Shown in pieces: positions 10,906-21,085 of a stretch of DNA of 64,000 bases. The notes beneath the pieces were generated by a model. It saw only the letters and a list, made by a program, of their open reading frames with translations. It had not been told where the DNA came from and did no database searches. Origin of the DNA: Adiantum capillus-veneris (taxonomy: Eukaryota > Streptophyta > Polypodiopsida > Polypodiales > Pteridaceae); NCBI GenBank assembly GCA_014529385.2, contig CM043942.1, positions 50,044,274 through 50,108,273 on the forward strand, given 5' to 3'. The first letter of the stretch is position 1; the number at the start of each line of letters is the position of its first letter. The translations under genes and the position numbers were made by a program.

Positions 10906-11120
10906 ATTTTTTTTTGGGCAGAGAGGGCTGGGAACTAATGCTGCATGTACTGCAGCAAAAGAAAACAACCCTCTCTACCCAAAGGAAAAAAATGCTGCAG
11001 CAACCGCACTCTACCTACAAGCTGACACTAAAGAGGGAGTGTATGGCAATTAGCAAAATTGTAAGAATAACATAACTTGTTAACATGATTAAAACATGAG
11101 TCAAAAACTGTAAAACCATA
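10906..11120. other. Non-coding 3' region of CACTA B
   Basis: No gene seen. It contains a poly-T run and GGGCAGAGAGGGCTGGG followed by a loose inverse partner (CCCTCTCTACCC near 10970), a possible hairpin of about 60 bp. Confidence 0.4.
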
Positions 11121-11562
11121 AACATAACCTCTGTGCCATACCATAACCATAACCATAACTATAAACATCACACGATTGCTATACCATCATAGCAAAACCA
11201 TAACCATCACCTGAACCAATACCATAACCATAACCTTGCACAACCATAACCATAACCATAGCAAAACCATAACCATAGCACGATTGCTATACCATCATAG
11301 CAAAACCATAACCATCACCTGAACCAAAATCATAACCATAATTTTGCACAACCATAACCATAGCAAAACCATAACCATAGCACGATTGCCAAAACCATAA
11401 CCATAACCATAACCTTGCACAACCATAACCATAACCATAACCATAACCATAACCATAACCATAACCATAACCATAACCATAACCATAAACCATAAAGCAT
11501 AAACATAAGTTGACTGTCAAACCTTAACCATACCATAAACATAACCATAAACCATAAACATA
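11121..11562. repeat. Hexanucleotide (CCATAA)n array
   Basis: An imperfect array of CCATAA, purest at 11394-11490, interspersed with higher-order blocks such as GCACGATTGCTATACCATCATAGCAAAACC that themselves repeat near 11170 and 11279. It lies in the 3' region of CACTA B, just downstream of the small gene. The frames it opens (tyrosine-glycine or methionine-valine repeats) are a by-product of the repeat. Confidence 0.92.
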
Positions 11563-11566
11563 AGTA

Positions 11567-12077
11567 CTACAAAACTGTACATATGCAAGAGATCACTGAG
11601 TGAGAAGCCCTCATGGTAATGCCTCCCAATCGACGTCCTCTCCCTCCTCCTCCAGCAGCTGGGTCAAAAGGGCCACATCCATGCTTGTACCCATACTTCT
11701 CCTCTTGGCGTGTCCGAAGGCGCTTCATGGCAACATCCTGCAAAATTATGGTTTAATCATTAGATAAATCTTCAAATAACATATATACTATCAATAATTT
11801 AAAGCATACGTAAAATACTTACAAACTCATGTCGAAGCGTATTGTAGCCTCCACTCCCAAGATGTGACGCTCCAGCAGACTCGGCTGCATCTCTATGTTG
11901 CTGAAATCTATTGGGATTGTGTTGTGTCTCTCAGGAAATCCCAATCCACTCCTCTGTGTCCAACCATGCCGGATTGGGATCGCCGTCATTGAATCTGTCT
12001 CTGGCCTCTGATTGACGGTGAGACCTTGTGGTACCCCTCTGCCGGCATGTACTCTCTTTGAATGGTGTCAACAATGT
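11567..12077 (-). pseudogene. CACTA B small second protein, 3' part
   Basis: This is the continuation of the reading frame that starts at 21672 and is interrupted by the Copia element. Removing 12078-21085 and one copy of the AATGT duplication restores one open frame across the junction. The protein goes on with a basic stretch (RSHRQSEARDRF) and NPAWLDTEEW, then an in-frame TGA at 11931-11933. Beyond it the frame stays open (HNPNRFQQHRDAAESAG) to a GTAAGT donor at 11822. A CAG acceptor gives the last exon from 11737, ending at TAG 11567-11569. The composition and position fit the En/Spm-type plant transposase second gene (PF03004-like), which binds subterminal motifs, but this was not tested. 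Confidence 0.62.
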
Positions 12078-12304
12078 TGTTGGAATTAGGATTGCAGAGA
12101 AACACACACAGCTTGGAGAAGACGAAGGAAGCTCAAGGCACACAATAGAGAGTGTGTTACTTAGTGTGTAATGGAAAGATAGATAGCCCTAGAGTGATGG
12201 ACGTATATACAATGCACGGGGGAAAAAACCTCCTAAAGAGGGAAAAAATGCCCCGGCGGTCCTAGTGTGTTCACACACATCACTACCACATGTATATGGT
12301 AACA
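12078..12304 (-). repeat. Copia 1 3' LTR
   Basis: 227 bp, TG...CA ends, paired with 20859-21085. A purine-rich tract (complement of 12305-12316) lies directly inside it, as expected for second-strand priming. Confidence 0.95.
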
Positions 12305-12316
12305 AATCCCCCTGGA
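12305..12316 (-). promoter_or_regulatory. Copia 1 polypurine tract
   Basis: On the - strand this reads CTCCAGGGGGATT directly before the 3' LTR. It is the expected primer for plus-strand DNA synthesis. Confidence 0.75.
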
Positions 12317-12378
12317 GTGATGCGGTGAACGAGAGCTGGCACATGAGTAAAGGGAAGTGCCATGCCCTGAGGACAGGA

Positions 12379-13017
12379 TCAGTCCACAAAGGGGAGTAAG
12401 CCCAAAGCTTTGCGGAAAGCTTCCAACTTCTCACGAGACAATGCCTTTGTGAAAAGATCTGCAAGGTTGTCCTGTGTTGGTACATAAGCCAAGCTGATCT
12501 CTCCTTCTGAGAGCCTCTCCCTGACATAGTGGTAATGCACCTCAATGTGCTTTGTGCGAGCATGAAAAACTGGGTTCCTCGCAACTCCCAATGCGCTCTT
12601 ACTGTCAGTGTAGATAGTGTTGGCAGTGTCCTGTCCAACACCCAAATCAGCCATAAGGCATCTGAGCCATACACACTCAACCGTAGCTGTGAAGACTGCC
12701 TTGTACTGAGTCTCACAACTCGAAGTGGCCACAGTAGGTTGCTTCTTGCTCAACCATGATATACATGAACTGCCAAGCATGAAACAAAAACCACTTGTGG
12801 ACACTCGCGTGTCAAAACAACCAGCCCAATCTGAGTCCGAAAAAGCATGTAAGTCTGGTGGCAATGATCCCCCCTTGGGATAAAACAAGCCAAGATGTAA
12901 AGTGCCACTAAGGTAGCGAAAAATCCTCTTAACAGCCTGCCAATGCTTAGACCCTAGGCTATGCATAAATCTGCTGACCTGTGAGACTGCAAACTGAATA
13001 TCCGGCCTCGTGTTGCA
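12379..13017 (-). pseudogene. Copia 1 RNase H domain
   Basis: The C-terminal part of the Copia polyprotein, cut off from its RT by the nested element at 13018. Visible features are HWQAVKRIFRYLSGTLHLG, the RNase H start SDSDWAGC, SSCETQYKA (where the family usually has STAEAEY), YTDSKSALGVARNP and the conserved end HARTKHIEVHYHYVRE, then DLFTKAL and a stop at 12379. RNase H removes RNA from the RNA:DNA hybrid during reverse transcription. The domain itself is open, but the gene around it is broken. Confidence 0.88.
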
Positions 13018-13101
13018 TGTTAGGAAATAAGACGTAGCTAAATAGATAATTGAGTAGATTACTTAATGGAGAGAGACAGATTTATATACACGAGATTATA
13101 G

Positions 13102-13184
<83 letters not shown>

Positions 13185-13823
13185 CACGATATACGTAGTT
13201 CACCCAATGTGGGCTACGTCCACGGGAAAGCAGCCACTCAATGGCCTTAGTACTTCAAAACAAGAAGTAGTTTACAAAGGGATTATACCCTTAATGGAGC
13301 TCCCGCCTTGCTTCACTCTCACCACCTCACACTCACCTTGTTGCATCAACTTCACACTATGAAATGTGTGTAGAAATGGCCTCCTTTTATAGGCCAAAAG
13401 GGCTGCCCTCTCTTATGAGAGACAGCCATGTGTAGCCGCCCTTGTGCGAATAAGTCCAAATCGGACCCTCCAATCCGCCCATGTGTGGCCGCCCTTGAGA
13501 AGACAAGTCTGCTTTTGAATTCGGCCACCGGCCATTGACTTCTGACCACCGGCCATTGACTACCGGCCACCGACCAACCGACCGGTTGTTTTCTGACCAC
13601 TTTCCGGCCGCCGTCCGGCCATAATATTCCGACGAAAAAAAAAGTCTGGGGGGCCTCCGCCCCCGAGGCCTTTAAAGTTGCCCTTGATTCTTGTCCGTGA
13701 AAATTTTGTTTCCGGTGAGTGATTTTCCTTCACGCACGATGCTTCTCCTCATAATGGGGGCCTTACAAATGTGCGCTTTTACCACAGAAAATTACAAGGG
13801 TAAATCAGGCTCCATACTTAACA
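13018..13823 (-). repeat. Copia 2 3' LTR (806 bp)
   Basis: TG...CA ends. It contains an (AG)n run at about 13097-13180. On the - strand a purine-rich tract (AAGTGGGAGAT) sits directly inside the element. The stretch 13293-13823 matches 16328-16845. Confidence 0.93.
13097..13180. repeat. (AG)n microsatellite in Copia 2 LTR
   Basis: About 84 bp of uninterrupted AG, one of the longest runs in the window. The matching part of the other LTR is deleted. Confidence 0.95.
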
Positions 13824-13883
13824 ATCTCCCACTTGGAGATTGATCTCCAAACCAAACCTGTGACTGCTTTCCATTCTGGCTTC

Positions 13884-15998
13884 TTATCCTTGAATGCCGA
13901 TTGAAGATGAGCAAAAGCTCAACTTCTCCTTGTTGACCACCTTTGTAAACATGTCTGTAGGATTTTCACTTGTATGCACCTTTCCTAGCTTTAGTTGTCC
14001 CTCTTCCAAAAGAGTGAGTATGAAGTGATATCTCACCTCAATGTGCTTTGTCCTTGAATGAAAGGCTGAGTTCTTCGCAAGATGGATAGCGCTTTGGCTA
14101 TCACTGTACAAGACACAATTGTCTTGTTTGAATCCAAGCTCTTCTAAGAATCTGTGAAGCCACATAATTTTTTTGCTTGCCTCTGTCATTGCTACATACT
14201 CTGCTTCCGTGGTAGAAAGTGAAACGACTTTCTGCAGCTTTGAAGCCCAGCTTACTGCTGTGCCTCCAACCGTGAACACATAGCCAGTAGTGCTCCTTCG
14301 AGTATCTTTGTCACCTACCATATCTGCATCAGCATACCCTTCTAGAAAAATATCAGTTCCTCCAAAATACAAAGCATTTGTTGTTGTCCCTTTTAGATAC
14401 CTAAGTATCCACTTCACAGCTTGCCAATGCTCTTTACCTGGGTTGTCCATGAACCTACTCACAACTCCCACTGCATGTGCAATGTCTGGCCTTGTCCAGA
14501 CCATAGCATACATTAGAGAACCTACCGCTGTAGCATATGGAACTTTAGACATATAGGCTATCTCCTCTTGTGTCTTTGGACACATATCCTTCGTTAGTTT
14601 AAAATGACCAGCCAAAGGTGTAGAAACTGGTTTTGCATTTTGCATTGCAAACCTTTCTAGTACCTTCTTGATGTAATCTTCTTGAGATAGCTTTGTTGTC
14701 TTCTTCGTCCTGTCCCTTGATATTTTCATACCAAGTATCCTCTTTGCAGCACCTAAATCTTTCATTGAGAAAGATTTGGAAAGCTCCTCTTTTAGGTCTT
14801 TGATGTCCTACATGTTAGCACTTGCAATCAACATGTCATCAACATACAACATTAGGATGATGAATTTCCCATCTCCCAAATTCTCCGTGTAGACGCAGTG
14901 ATCCGAGTTGCATCTTGTGAATCCATGATCCAACATCCATCGATCAAACTTCAAGTACCATTGTCTTGATGCTTGCTTTAAACCATACAAGCTCTTCTTT
15001 AATCTGCAAACCATTTTCTCCTTACCTTTTACTTCATACCCCTTTGGTTGAAGCATGTAGATTTCCTCCTCTAAGTCACCCTGAGGGAATGCCATATTTA
15101 CATCCATTTGCTCGAGATTTAGATCATGAGCAGCCACAAGGCTTAAGACAAGCTTAATTGAGTTCATTTTTACAACATGAGAAAATATTTCATTGAAGTC
15201 AATACCTTTCTTTTGAGAAAAAACTTTTACCACAAGCCTAGACTTGTACCTTTTCTTCCCACCTTCTTCTTCCTTCAGCTTGTATACCCATTTGTTTTGA
15301 AGTGCCCGCTTACCTTTAGGCAACTCAACCAGCGCCCATGTTTGGTTACGATGTAGTGAGTCCATCTCCACTTGCATGCTCTTCGTCCATTCTTCTTTGG
15401 ATTCATGTTGCATAGCTTCTTCGTATGATTCCGGCTCTCCAGAATCTGAGATCAAGAGATGGTTGAAGGAAGGAACAAACCTTTCTGGAGGTCTACTTGC
15501 TCTTGTAGATCTTCGGGGAATAGGTTGAGGCTCCTCATTTGGTTGACGTTGTTGCACATTGTCACCGTTTGCAGTCCTTGAGTCTTCACCGTCCTCAAGC
15601 TCCATGTACTCATCACCTATTTCTTTTGTTTGTTTTCTTTCCAAGTAATCTTTGTACATATTTTGTTCGTTAAAAATTACATCCCTACTCCTTAAGATTT
15701 TACCATCTTCAGGATTCCATAGGCGATACCCAAAGTCTCCTTCTCCATAGCCAATGAAGAAACACTTTTTGGACTTTGCATCTAGCTTTGATCTTAGGCT
15801 TCTATCTATGTGCATGAAAGCCTCACACCCAAACACTTTGAGAAATGCATAATTCACCGGTTTACCTGTCCATGCCTCTTCTGGAACTCCCCCATCCAAT
15901 GTCGTTGAGGGTGACCAATTGATTAAGTACACAGACGTACTTACAGCTTCCGCCCAAAGCTCAAGCGGTAGGCCTGCATGTAGCCGCATGCTTCGTGC
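13884..15998 (-). pseudogene. Copia 2 polyprotein: integrase C-terminus, RT, RNase H
   Basis: Reading leftward from 15995: the integrase C-terminal region (ELWAEAVSTSVYLINWSP, VFGCEAFMHI, GDFGYRLWNP), a variable linker, then RT (WALVELPKGKRALQNKWVYK, MDVNMAFPQGDLEEEIYM, YGLKQASRQWY, catalytic YVDDML). An in-frame TAG at 14805-14807 follows. Past it come MKDLGAAKRILGM and RNase H (GYADADMVGDKDTRRSTTG, STTEAEYVAM, YSDSQSAIHLAKN, SRTKHIEVRYHF) to the stop at 13884. A TGA at 15996-15998 separates this part from the integrase core upstream. Family motifs are well kept, so the stops look recent. The catalytic aspartates of RT and RNase H are present. Confidence 0.9.
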
Positions 15999-16330
15999 TC
16001 ATTCCATGATTGGCTTGTTCATCCTTTCCGAAATCCCATTTTGTTGAGGTGTCCTTGGGGTTGTCCTTTGCCTCCGAATGCCATTGCTAGCACAAAAGCT
16101 TTCAAAAGATTGGCTGCAATATTCGTCTCCATTGTCGGATCTGAGGCATTTAACCTTGGTACCTATTTCATTCTCCACAAAGGCTTTCCACCTTTGAAAT
16201 ATGGAAAATACATCGGATTTATTCTTCATGACATAAACCCATGTTTTTCTAGTCGCATCGTCTATGAATGTTACATAGTACAATGAGCCACCAAGTGATG
16301 GTGTACTTGCAGGACCCCAAACATCAGAAT
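15999..16330 (-). pseudogene. Copia 2 integrase core, fused to LTR sequence
   Basis: Integrase catalytic region: HSDVWGPASTPSLGGSLYY (first Asp), FIDDATRKTWVY, LRSDNGDEYCSQSF (second Asp) and PQQNGISERMN (catalytic Glu). The HHCC zinc-binding N-terminus is missing. Upstream, the same open frame continues without a break into the LTR (to 16619), so a chimeric LTR-integrase frame of 206 codons exists. The break lies near 16328-16333, where both partners carry AATGG next to CTCCCGCC, which suggests a microhomology deletion. Confidence 0.85.
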
Positions 16331-16845
16331 GGCTCCCGCCTTGCTTCACTCTCACCACCTCACACTCACCTTGTTGCATCAACTTCACACTATGAAATGT
16401 GTGTAGAAATGGCCTCCTTTTGTAGGCCAAAAAGGATGCCCTCTCTAGTGAGAGACAGCCATGTGTAGCCGCCCTTGTGCGAATAAGTCCAAATCGGACC
16501 CTCCAATCCACCCATGTGTGGCCGCCCTTGAGAAGACAAGTCCGCTTTTGAATTCGGCCACCGGACACCGGCCATTGACTTTCGACCACCGGCCAACCGA
16601 CCGGTTGTTTTTCGACCACTTTCCGGCCGCCGTCCGGCCATAATATTCCGTCGAAAAAAAAAAGTCTCGGGGGCCTCTGCCCCCGAGGCCTTTAAAGTTG
16701 CCCCTGATTCTTGTCCGTGAAAATTTTGGTTTCCGGTGAGTGATTTTCCTTCACGCACGATGGCTTCTCCTCATAATGGGAGCCTTACAAATGTGCGCTT
16801 TTACCACAGAAAATTGCAAGGGTAAATCAGGCTCCATACTTAACA
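16328..16845 (-). repeat. Copia 2 5' LTR, truncated
   Basis: Matches 13293-13823 of the other LTR with small differences. On the - strand it keeps the LTR start (TGTTAAGTATGG...) and loses the last ~275 bp and all internal sequence up to integrase. Confidence 0.9.
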
Positions 16846-16850
16846 TTGCA

Positions 16851-17425
16851 TACATAAATGAGGCAGCCAACAGCAGTTTGGTAAAGAGTGACATCAGTAG
16901 GATCACCAACATCATGTAGACTCAACTTCAAACCTGTTTCCAAAGAGTGGCAATAGGTTTGCAATCCTCAAGTCCAAACTTACATAGCAATGTCTCTATG
17001 TAACTTTTCTGACACAAGGCAATACCACCATCACACTGCTTAAACTGTATACCCAAATAATGATGCAACAGCCCCAAATCTTTCATCTTGAAAGTAGCAT
17101 TCAAATCAGTCTTAAATTCAGAAATATGTCTCTCATTTGGTCCAGTGATCAGCAAATCATCAACATAAAGAACCACAATGAGAAGTACATCACCCTCACG
17201 CTTTACATACAATGTGCTTTGTGTTGGACTGTTACGAAAGCCTTGTTTGACCAAATGAGTGTTAGCTTTCTCATACCAAGCACGAGGAGATTGCTTCAAC
17301 CCATACAAAGCCTTGTTACATTTGCACACTTTGTCCTCTTGTCCTTTTATGACAAAACCGCGAGGCAGCGTTACATAAACTTCCTCAAATATGTCACCAT
17401 TCAAGAAAGCAGTAACAATTTCTGA
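16851..17425 (-). pseudogene. Copia 1 reverse transcriptase, C-terminal part
   Basis: Shows LNGDIFEEVYVTLPRGF, CNKALYGLKQSPRAWYEK, the catalytic box YVDDLLITG and MKDLGLLHHYLGIQFKQ, which are Copia RT palm and thumb motifs. A stop at 16928 and then the nested Copia 2 (from 16850 leftward) cut it from RNase H. A TAA near 17423 separates it from the N-terminal RT part, in a place where the family usually has Q-M-D-V. Confidence 0.88.
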
Positions 17426-18480
17426 TTAATGTACATCCCAACCAAAATGAGCTGCCAATGCACATAGAAAACGCACAGTAGTCATACGACAAGTGGGAGC
17501 AAAAGTCTCTTCATAATCTATGCCTTTTTGCTGTGCATAACCCTTTGCAACAAGTCGAGCCTTATGGCGATCGATCTCACCATGCGGATTGCGTTTCAAC
17601 TTGTAAACCCACTTCGTACCAATGGCCTTTTTGCCAGGAGGCAAATCACATAAAGTCCATGTGTCATTTTCTATAAGTGCATCATATTCTGATTGCATAG
17701 CAGCCATCCAATTTTCTGAATTTTGTGCTTCATCAAAAGTCAGAGGCTCCTCAACATCATGTAAGCTACACACAGCCAAAGCATAACAATCTGATGTATA
17801 AGATGCATGGCGAGAGCCTGAACGAGTACGACTAGATAAAGGTGCATCCAATTTACTGTCACGCAAAGTGTGCACCAGCCATTTTGGCATACCTCTAGCC
17901 TGTTCATTTTCAGCCCTTTCCTCATCAAGTACATCATGTACATCTGCATCAGTAATAGGCTGATTTAAAACATTTTCAGAAACCCCCATAGGCTGTACAT
18001 TTGCCTCATTGGAACTTACATTCGTATTTCCACCACTGAAAAGAGGCAACAAAGTGTCATAAATGTCCTGTGAGCTTACATTACTGTCTCTGGTACATGA
18101 CAGCAAGGGCTGAACATAATCTTCCACAAACACTACATCCCGTGAAACCACAATACGTTTTGTTTGCGGATGATACAACCTGTAACCTTTGATTTCAGCA
18201 CTATAACCAACAAAAATACATTTGACAGCCTTATCATCCAATTTTCTGCGCTGCACTTGTGGCACCAAAGCATATGCCAAACAACCAAAAACACGCATGT
18301 GCTCAATAGAAGGCTTTCTATCATGCCATGCTTCATATGGAGTAATAGAATGCAAAGCTTTCGTAGGACACGTGTTAAGTACATAAGTGGCACACATGAT
18401 GGATTCAAGCCAAAAAGAATGCGGGAAAGCTTGACTTTTGACCATACATCATGCCATTTCCGTCAGTGACCTGTTTTTCC
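17426..18480 (-). pseudogene. Copia 1 integrase C-terminus and reverse transcriptase N-terminal part
   Basis: Starts with the end of the integrase (FWLESIMCATYVLNTCPT, HMRVFGCLAYALVP, KAVKCIFVGYSAEIKGYRL, VSRDVVF), then a variable linker, then RT start motifs (AMQSEYDALIENDTWTLCDL, KKAIGTKWVYKLKRNPHGEI, RHKARLVAKGYAQQKGIDYE). It stops at 17426 after FGWDVH. It follows the integrase core in a different frame, so at least one frameshift lies near 18450-18480. Confidence 0.88.
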
Positions 18481-18870
18481 TCTCAGCAACACCATTTTGC
18501 TGAGGTGTAAGGCATTGTACATTGGTGTTTTATCCCATGACTAGCCATAAATGCATTAAATTCATGAGACATATACTCCCCCCCTCGATCGGAACGGAGG
18601 GTGCCCATAGTACATTTCGAGACATTTTCAGCCATAGCCAGAAATTGTTTGAAGCACATAAAAACTTCGGACTTTGCTTTAAGCGGAAATACCCATGCAT
18701 GCCTGGAGTAATCATCAATGAAAGTCATGAAGTACAGGTAATTGCCCAAGGACGGAGTTTGCATGGGCCCACAAACATCACTATGCACAAGCTGCAACCT
18801 GCATGTAGCCCGAATTGAACCATCCTTTGGAAACTTAGAACGTTGCATTTTACCCAAAAATACAGCCTTC
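18481..18870 (-). pseudogene. Copia 1 integrase core
   Basis: Integrase catalytic domain: QLVHSDVCGPMQTPSLG (first Asp), FIDDYSRHAWVFPL, LRSDRGGEYMSHEF (second Asp). The frame is lost just where the QQNG.AER motif with the catalytic Glu should stand; the region reads on in another frame at 18445. The element's integrase can therefore not be made from this copy. Family role: joins the cDNA ends to host DNA and creates the 5-bp duplication. Confidence 0.87.
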
Positions 18871-19797
18871 ACAAACATGTTTGACAGGTGCTTCAAGAGG
18901 CGGCAAAGAAGCAACCATATCAGATTTCTGCAAACGCAGCAAACAGACAAAATTCAGATGACCAAAACGTGCATGCCAAAGTTTTGTATCTGAAATGGCC
19001 CTTGAATCTGCAACAGCATTTGAAAAATTTTGTCCACACTTGTCATACAAAGTGAGCTTATACAGCCCACGACACAAAAGGCCAGATGCAACAATTTCAT
19101 CACCAAAACTGAGATCATGAACTGTACATCTGTCATCCACAAATTTGACTACAAGTCCAAGTCTAGCAAGTGCGGATACAGACAAGAGATTCTTCTTGAT
19201 CCCAGGTACATAAAGTGCATCAACAAGTGTGAAGGAATTGCCATTAGCAACAGTGACCACAATCTTTCCAACTCCCTGAACTGGATAAGAGGAGTTGTTG
19301 GCACAAGTGACTGAATTCCCATGAGAGACAGACTCAAGAGGGGTAAACAATTCACGAGGTGAGGTAATGTGCTTTGTAGCACCACTGTCAAAATACCACA
19401 CATGTGAATCTGTAGCAACTGACAAGCATGCATCATGGACAGCAGGATTGTAAGTGCTCTCTGCGCTAAAAGCCCATTCTGCATCAACATCAGCAACACA
19501 GTCTCCTTTCATAGAAGACTCAACAATGGCTGCATTTGTAGTGGAACCAGCATTTGCAGTGGAACCACCCTCTTTCTTCTTAGCCTCTTTGGCCTTCAAC
19601 TTAGGACACGACTTGATTAAGTGATCATTGGCTTTACAATAATGGCAACGCATCTTCTTTTTGCCCTTATCACCAGAATTGCCAGACGAAGTACTGCCAG
19701 CAGAAGCATTAGGAACAGAATTTTTGCCACTCGCAGCAGAACCATAAGAAGTGGCTGCATTACTGTTACCACCCTTTCTTTGAGAAGCAATAAAAGC
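18850..19797 (-). pseudogene. Copia 1 zinc knuckle, protease and GAG-pre-integrase region
   Basis: Reading leftward: a Gly/Ser/Asn-rich linker, one CCHC knuckle (CHYCKANDHLIKSC, spacing CX2CX4HX4C), the aspartic protease with VWYFDSGATKHIT (catalytic DSGA) and YVPGIKKNLLSVSALARLG, then LWHARFGHLN and HVCEGCIFG, the HHCC zinc site before integrase. A TAG at 19795-19797 separates it from gag, and a stop at 18850 follows the HHCC site. Known role: the knuckle binds element RNA and the protease matures the polyprotein. Confidence 0.88.
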
Positions 19798-20496
19798 CTA
19801 TTCAACTGCACGTTGCCTAGTCCTGTTTTTTCTAGAAAGCGACTCTTGCAACAGCAATGTGCATAATGCATCAAACTTGACAACTTCAGGATTTCCTTGG
19901 GTCATCAATCTCCAAGTACTAGCAAAAGTCTGGTAGGAATCTGGTAAGGCATCAAGAACAGTCTGCACAAGGAAACTGTCTGAAATGACTTCACCTGCAG
20001 AAATAAGCTGCTCATTGATATCCTTGACACTAGCAAGGAAAGTGTCCATATCATCTTCCTCATGCATAATCTTCGACTCTAGCTCTTTACGCAGCAAAGC
20101 AATTTTAGCCTCATTGCGGCTTGCATAAAGACCTGCTAAAATATCCCAATCCTGTTTTGCAGATTTTGCTGAGCGGATATGAGGAACAATGGTGCGCTTC
20201 ACAGACAACGCAATCAATGCATGAGCCTGCGCATCCTTAACATCCCAACGAGCTTGTTCTGCCATAGGCAAAACAACTCTAACAGCTGCAATCCTTGTAG
20301 CAAGACCTGCAACATCCTCAACATCGCCTACATCCTCAGAACCAGGACGTACATCAATGCCTTGCACAATGTTCCAGACACCCTTTGACACAAGAACATG
20401 TTGCATCATATAAGCCCACATAGGGTAGTTGTCCCCATCCAACCTGTCCTCAACAACAAACATCTTGAACACATCTGTGTTGTTGTTGTCAGCCAT
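19798..20496 (-). pseudogene. Copia 1 gag (UBN2-type)
   Basis: The start ATG at 20494-20496 has a strong context (ACCATGG) and lies about 360 bp inside the 5' LTR. The protein shows the Copia gag pattern: LDGDNYPMWAYMMQHVL near the N-terminus, IRSAKSAKQDWDILAGLY, then DDMDTFLASVKDINEQLISAG and LPDSYQTFASTWRL. It stops at 19798 just before the linker to the zinc knuckle, where the family normally reads on. Known role: forms virus-like particles in the cytoplasm that hold the element RNA. Confidence 0.88.
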
Positions 20497-20841
20497 GGTA
20501 AATGCTGCACCTGATGTGAAAACTTCCCGAAAATAGGAGAAATGAAGCAGGAACAACCTGTGCTATATAGCACAAACCGTAGAAGACTATGAGGCACTTG
20601 TAATGCAGAAAACGGCACTGACAGAAATTCTGCACAAAATGACGAAATAGCTTGTGCAGTACTGCTTGTAGTGGAAACGGAGGCCGAAATGAGCCCAAAC
20701 CAAAATTCTGAGTAGACTAAGCTCTTCGAGCTTACCCAAAATTTTTGTCGACCTGCGAACGCTCGCCAAAGCTCACTGAAATCGGAGAAAGTGAGCATGC
20801 GTGTGCTGGAGAAGCTGGCAACTAAGCCCGGGAGGACGTGA

Positions 20842-20856
20842 CCTGCTCTGATACCA
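20842..20856 (-). promoter_or_regulatory. Copia 1 primer-binding site (initiator tRNA-Met)
   Basis: On the - strand this reads TGGTATCAGAGCAGG, two bases inside the 5' LTR. TGGTATCAGAGC is the well-known plant Copia primer site complementary to the 3' end of initiator tRNA-Met. It fixes the - strand orientation of the element. Confidence 0.95.
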
Positions 20857-20858
20857 AT

Positions 20859-21085
20859 TGTTGGAATTAGGGTTGTAGAGAAACACACACAGCTTGGAGA
20901 AGACGAAGGAAGCTCAAGGCACACAATAGAGAGTGTGTTACTTAGTGTGCAATGGAAAGATAGATAGCCCTAGAGTGATGGGCGTATATACAATGCACGG
21001 GGGAAAAAACCTCCTAAAGAGGGAAAAAATGCCCCAGCGGTCCTAGTGTGTTCACACACATCACTACCACATGTATATGGTAACA
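20859..21085 (-). repeat. Copia 1 5' LTR
   Basis: 227 bp, paired with 12078-12304, followed by the target duplication AATGT. Confidence 0.95.

Larger units (their letters stand above)
13018..16845 (-). mobile_element. Ty1/Copia LTR retrotransposon 2, nested in Copia 1, 5' part deleted
   Basis: The left LTR starts TGTTAGGAAATAAG at 13018 and ends CTTAACA at 13823. The right LTR ends at 16845 with the same motif. The 5-bp duplication TTGCA lies at 13013-13017 and 16846-16850. The right (5') LTR keeps only its last ~518 bp (16328-16845). The primer site, gag, protease and the start of integrase are gone, so LTR sequence joins integrase directly. Two in-frame stops lie in the remaining polyprotein. 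The element interrupts the RT-RNase H stretch of Copia 1, so it is younger than Copia 1. Confidence 0.93.
12078..21085 (-). mobile_element. Ty1/Copia LTR retrotransposon 1, complete ends, inserted in CACTA B
   Basis: Two 227-bp LTRs beginning TGTTGGAATTAG and ending GGTAACA lie at 12078-12304 and 20859-21085. They are flanked by the perfect 5-bp duplication AATGT (12073-12077 and 21086-21090). By eye the LTRs differ at five positions, all transitions. Next to the right LTR is a primer site complementary to initiator tRNA-Met. Coding order on the - strand is gag, protease, integrase, reverse transcriptase, RNase H, which is Copia order. Stops and frameshifts break the polyprotein, and a second Copia element interrupts it between RT and RNase H. 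Its own length without that insertion would be about 5.2 kb. Confidence 0.95.

Noticed and set aside
11287-11548. Tyrosine-glycine and methionine-valine repeat peptides on the - strand
   Set aside because: They are translations of the CCATAA hexamer array in three frames.
11121-11562. Interstitial telomere repeat
   Set aside because: The unit is CCATAA/TTATGG, not the plant telomere CCCTAAA.
12189-12759. Open frames antisense or frame-shifted to Copia 1 RNase H and LTR
   Set aside because: Shadows of the RNase H coding sequence and the LTR.
16390-16758. 122-codon open frame at the right end of Copia 2
   Set aside because: It lies wholly in LTR sequence and has no protein-like features.
20842-20856. 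Part of a tRNA gene
   Set aside because: Only the 3' complement of initiator tRNA-Met is present and it abuts an LTR; it is a primer-binding site.
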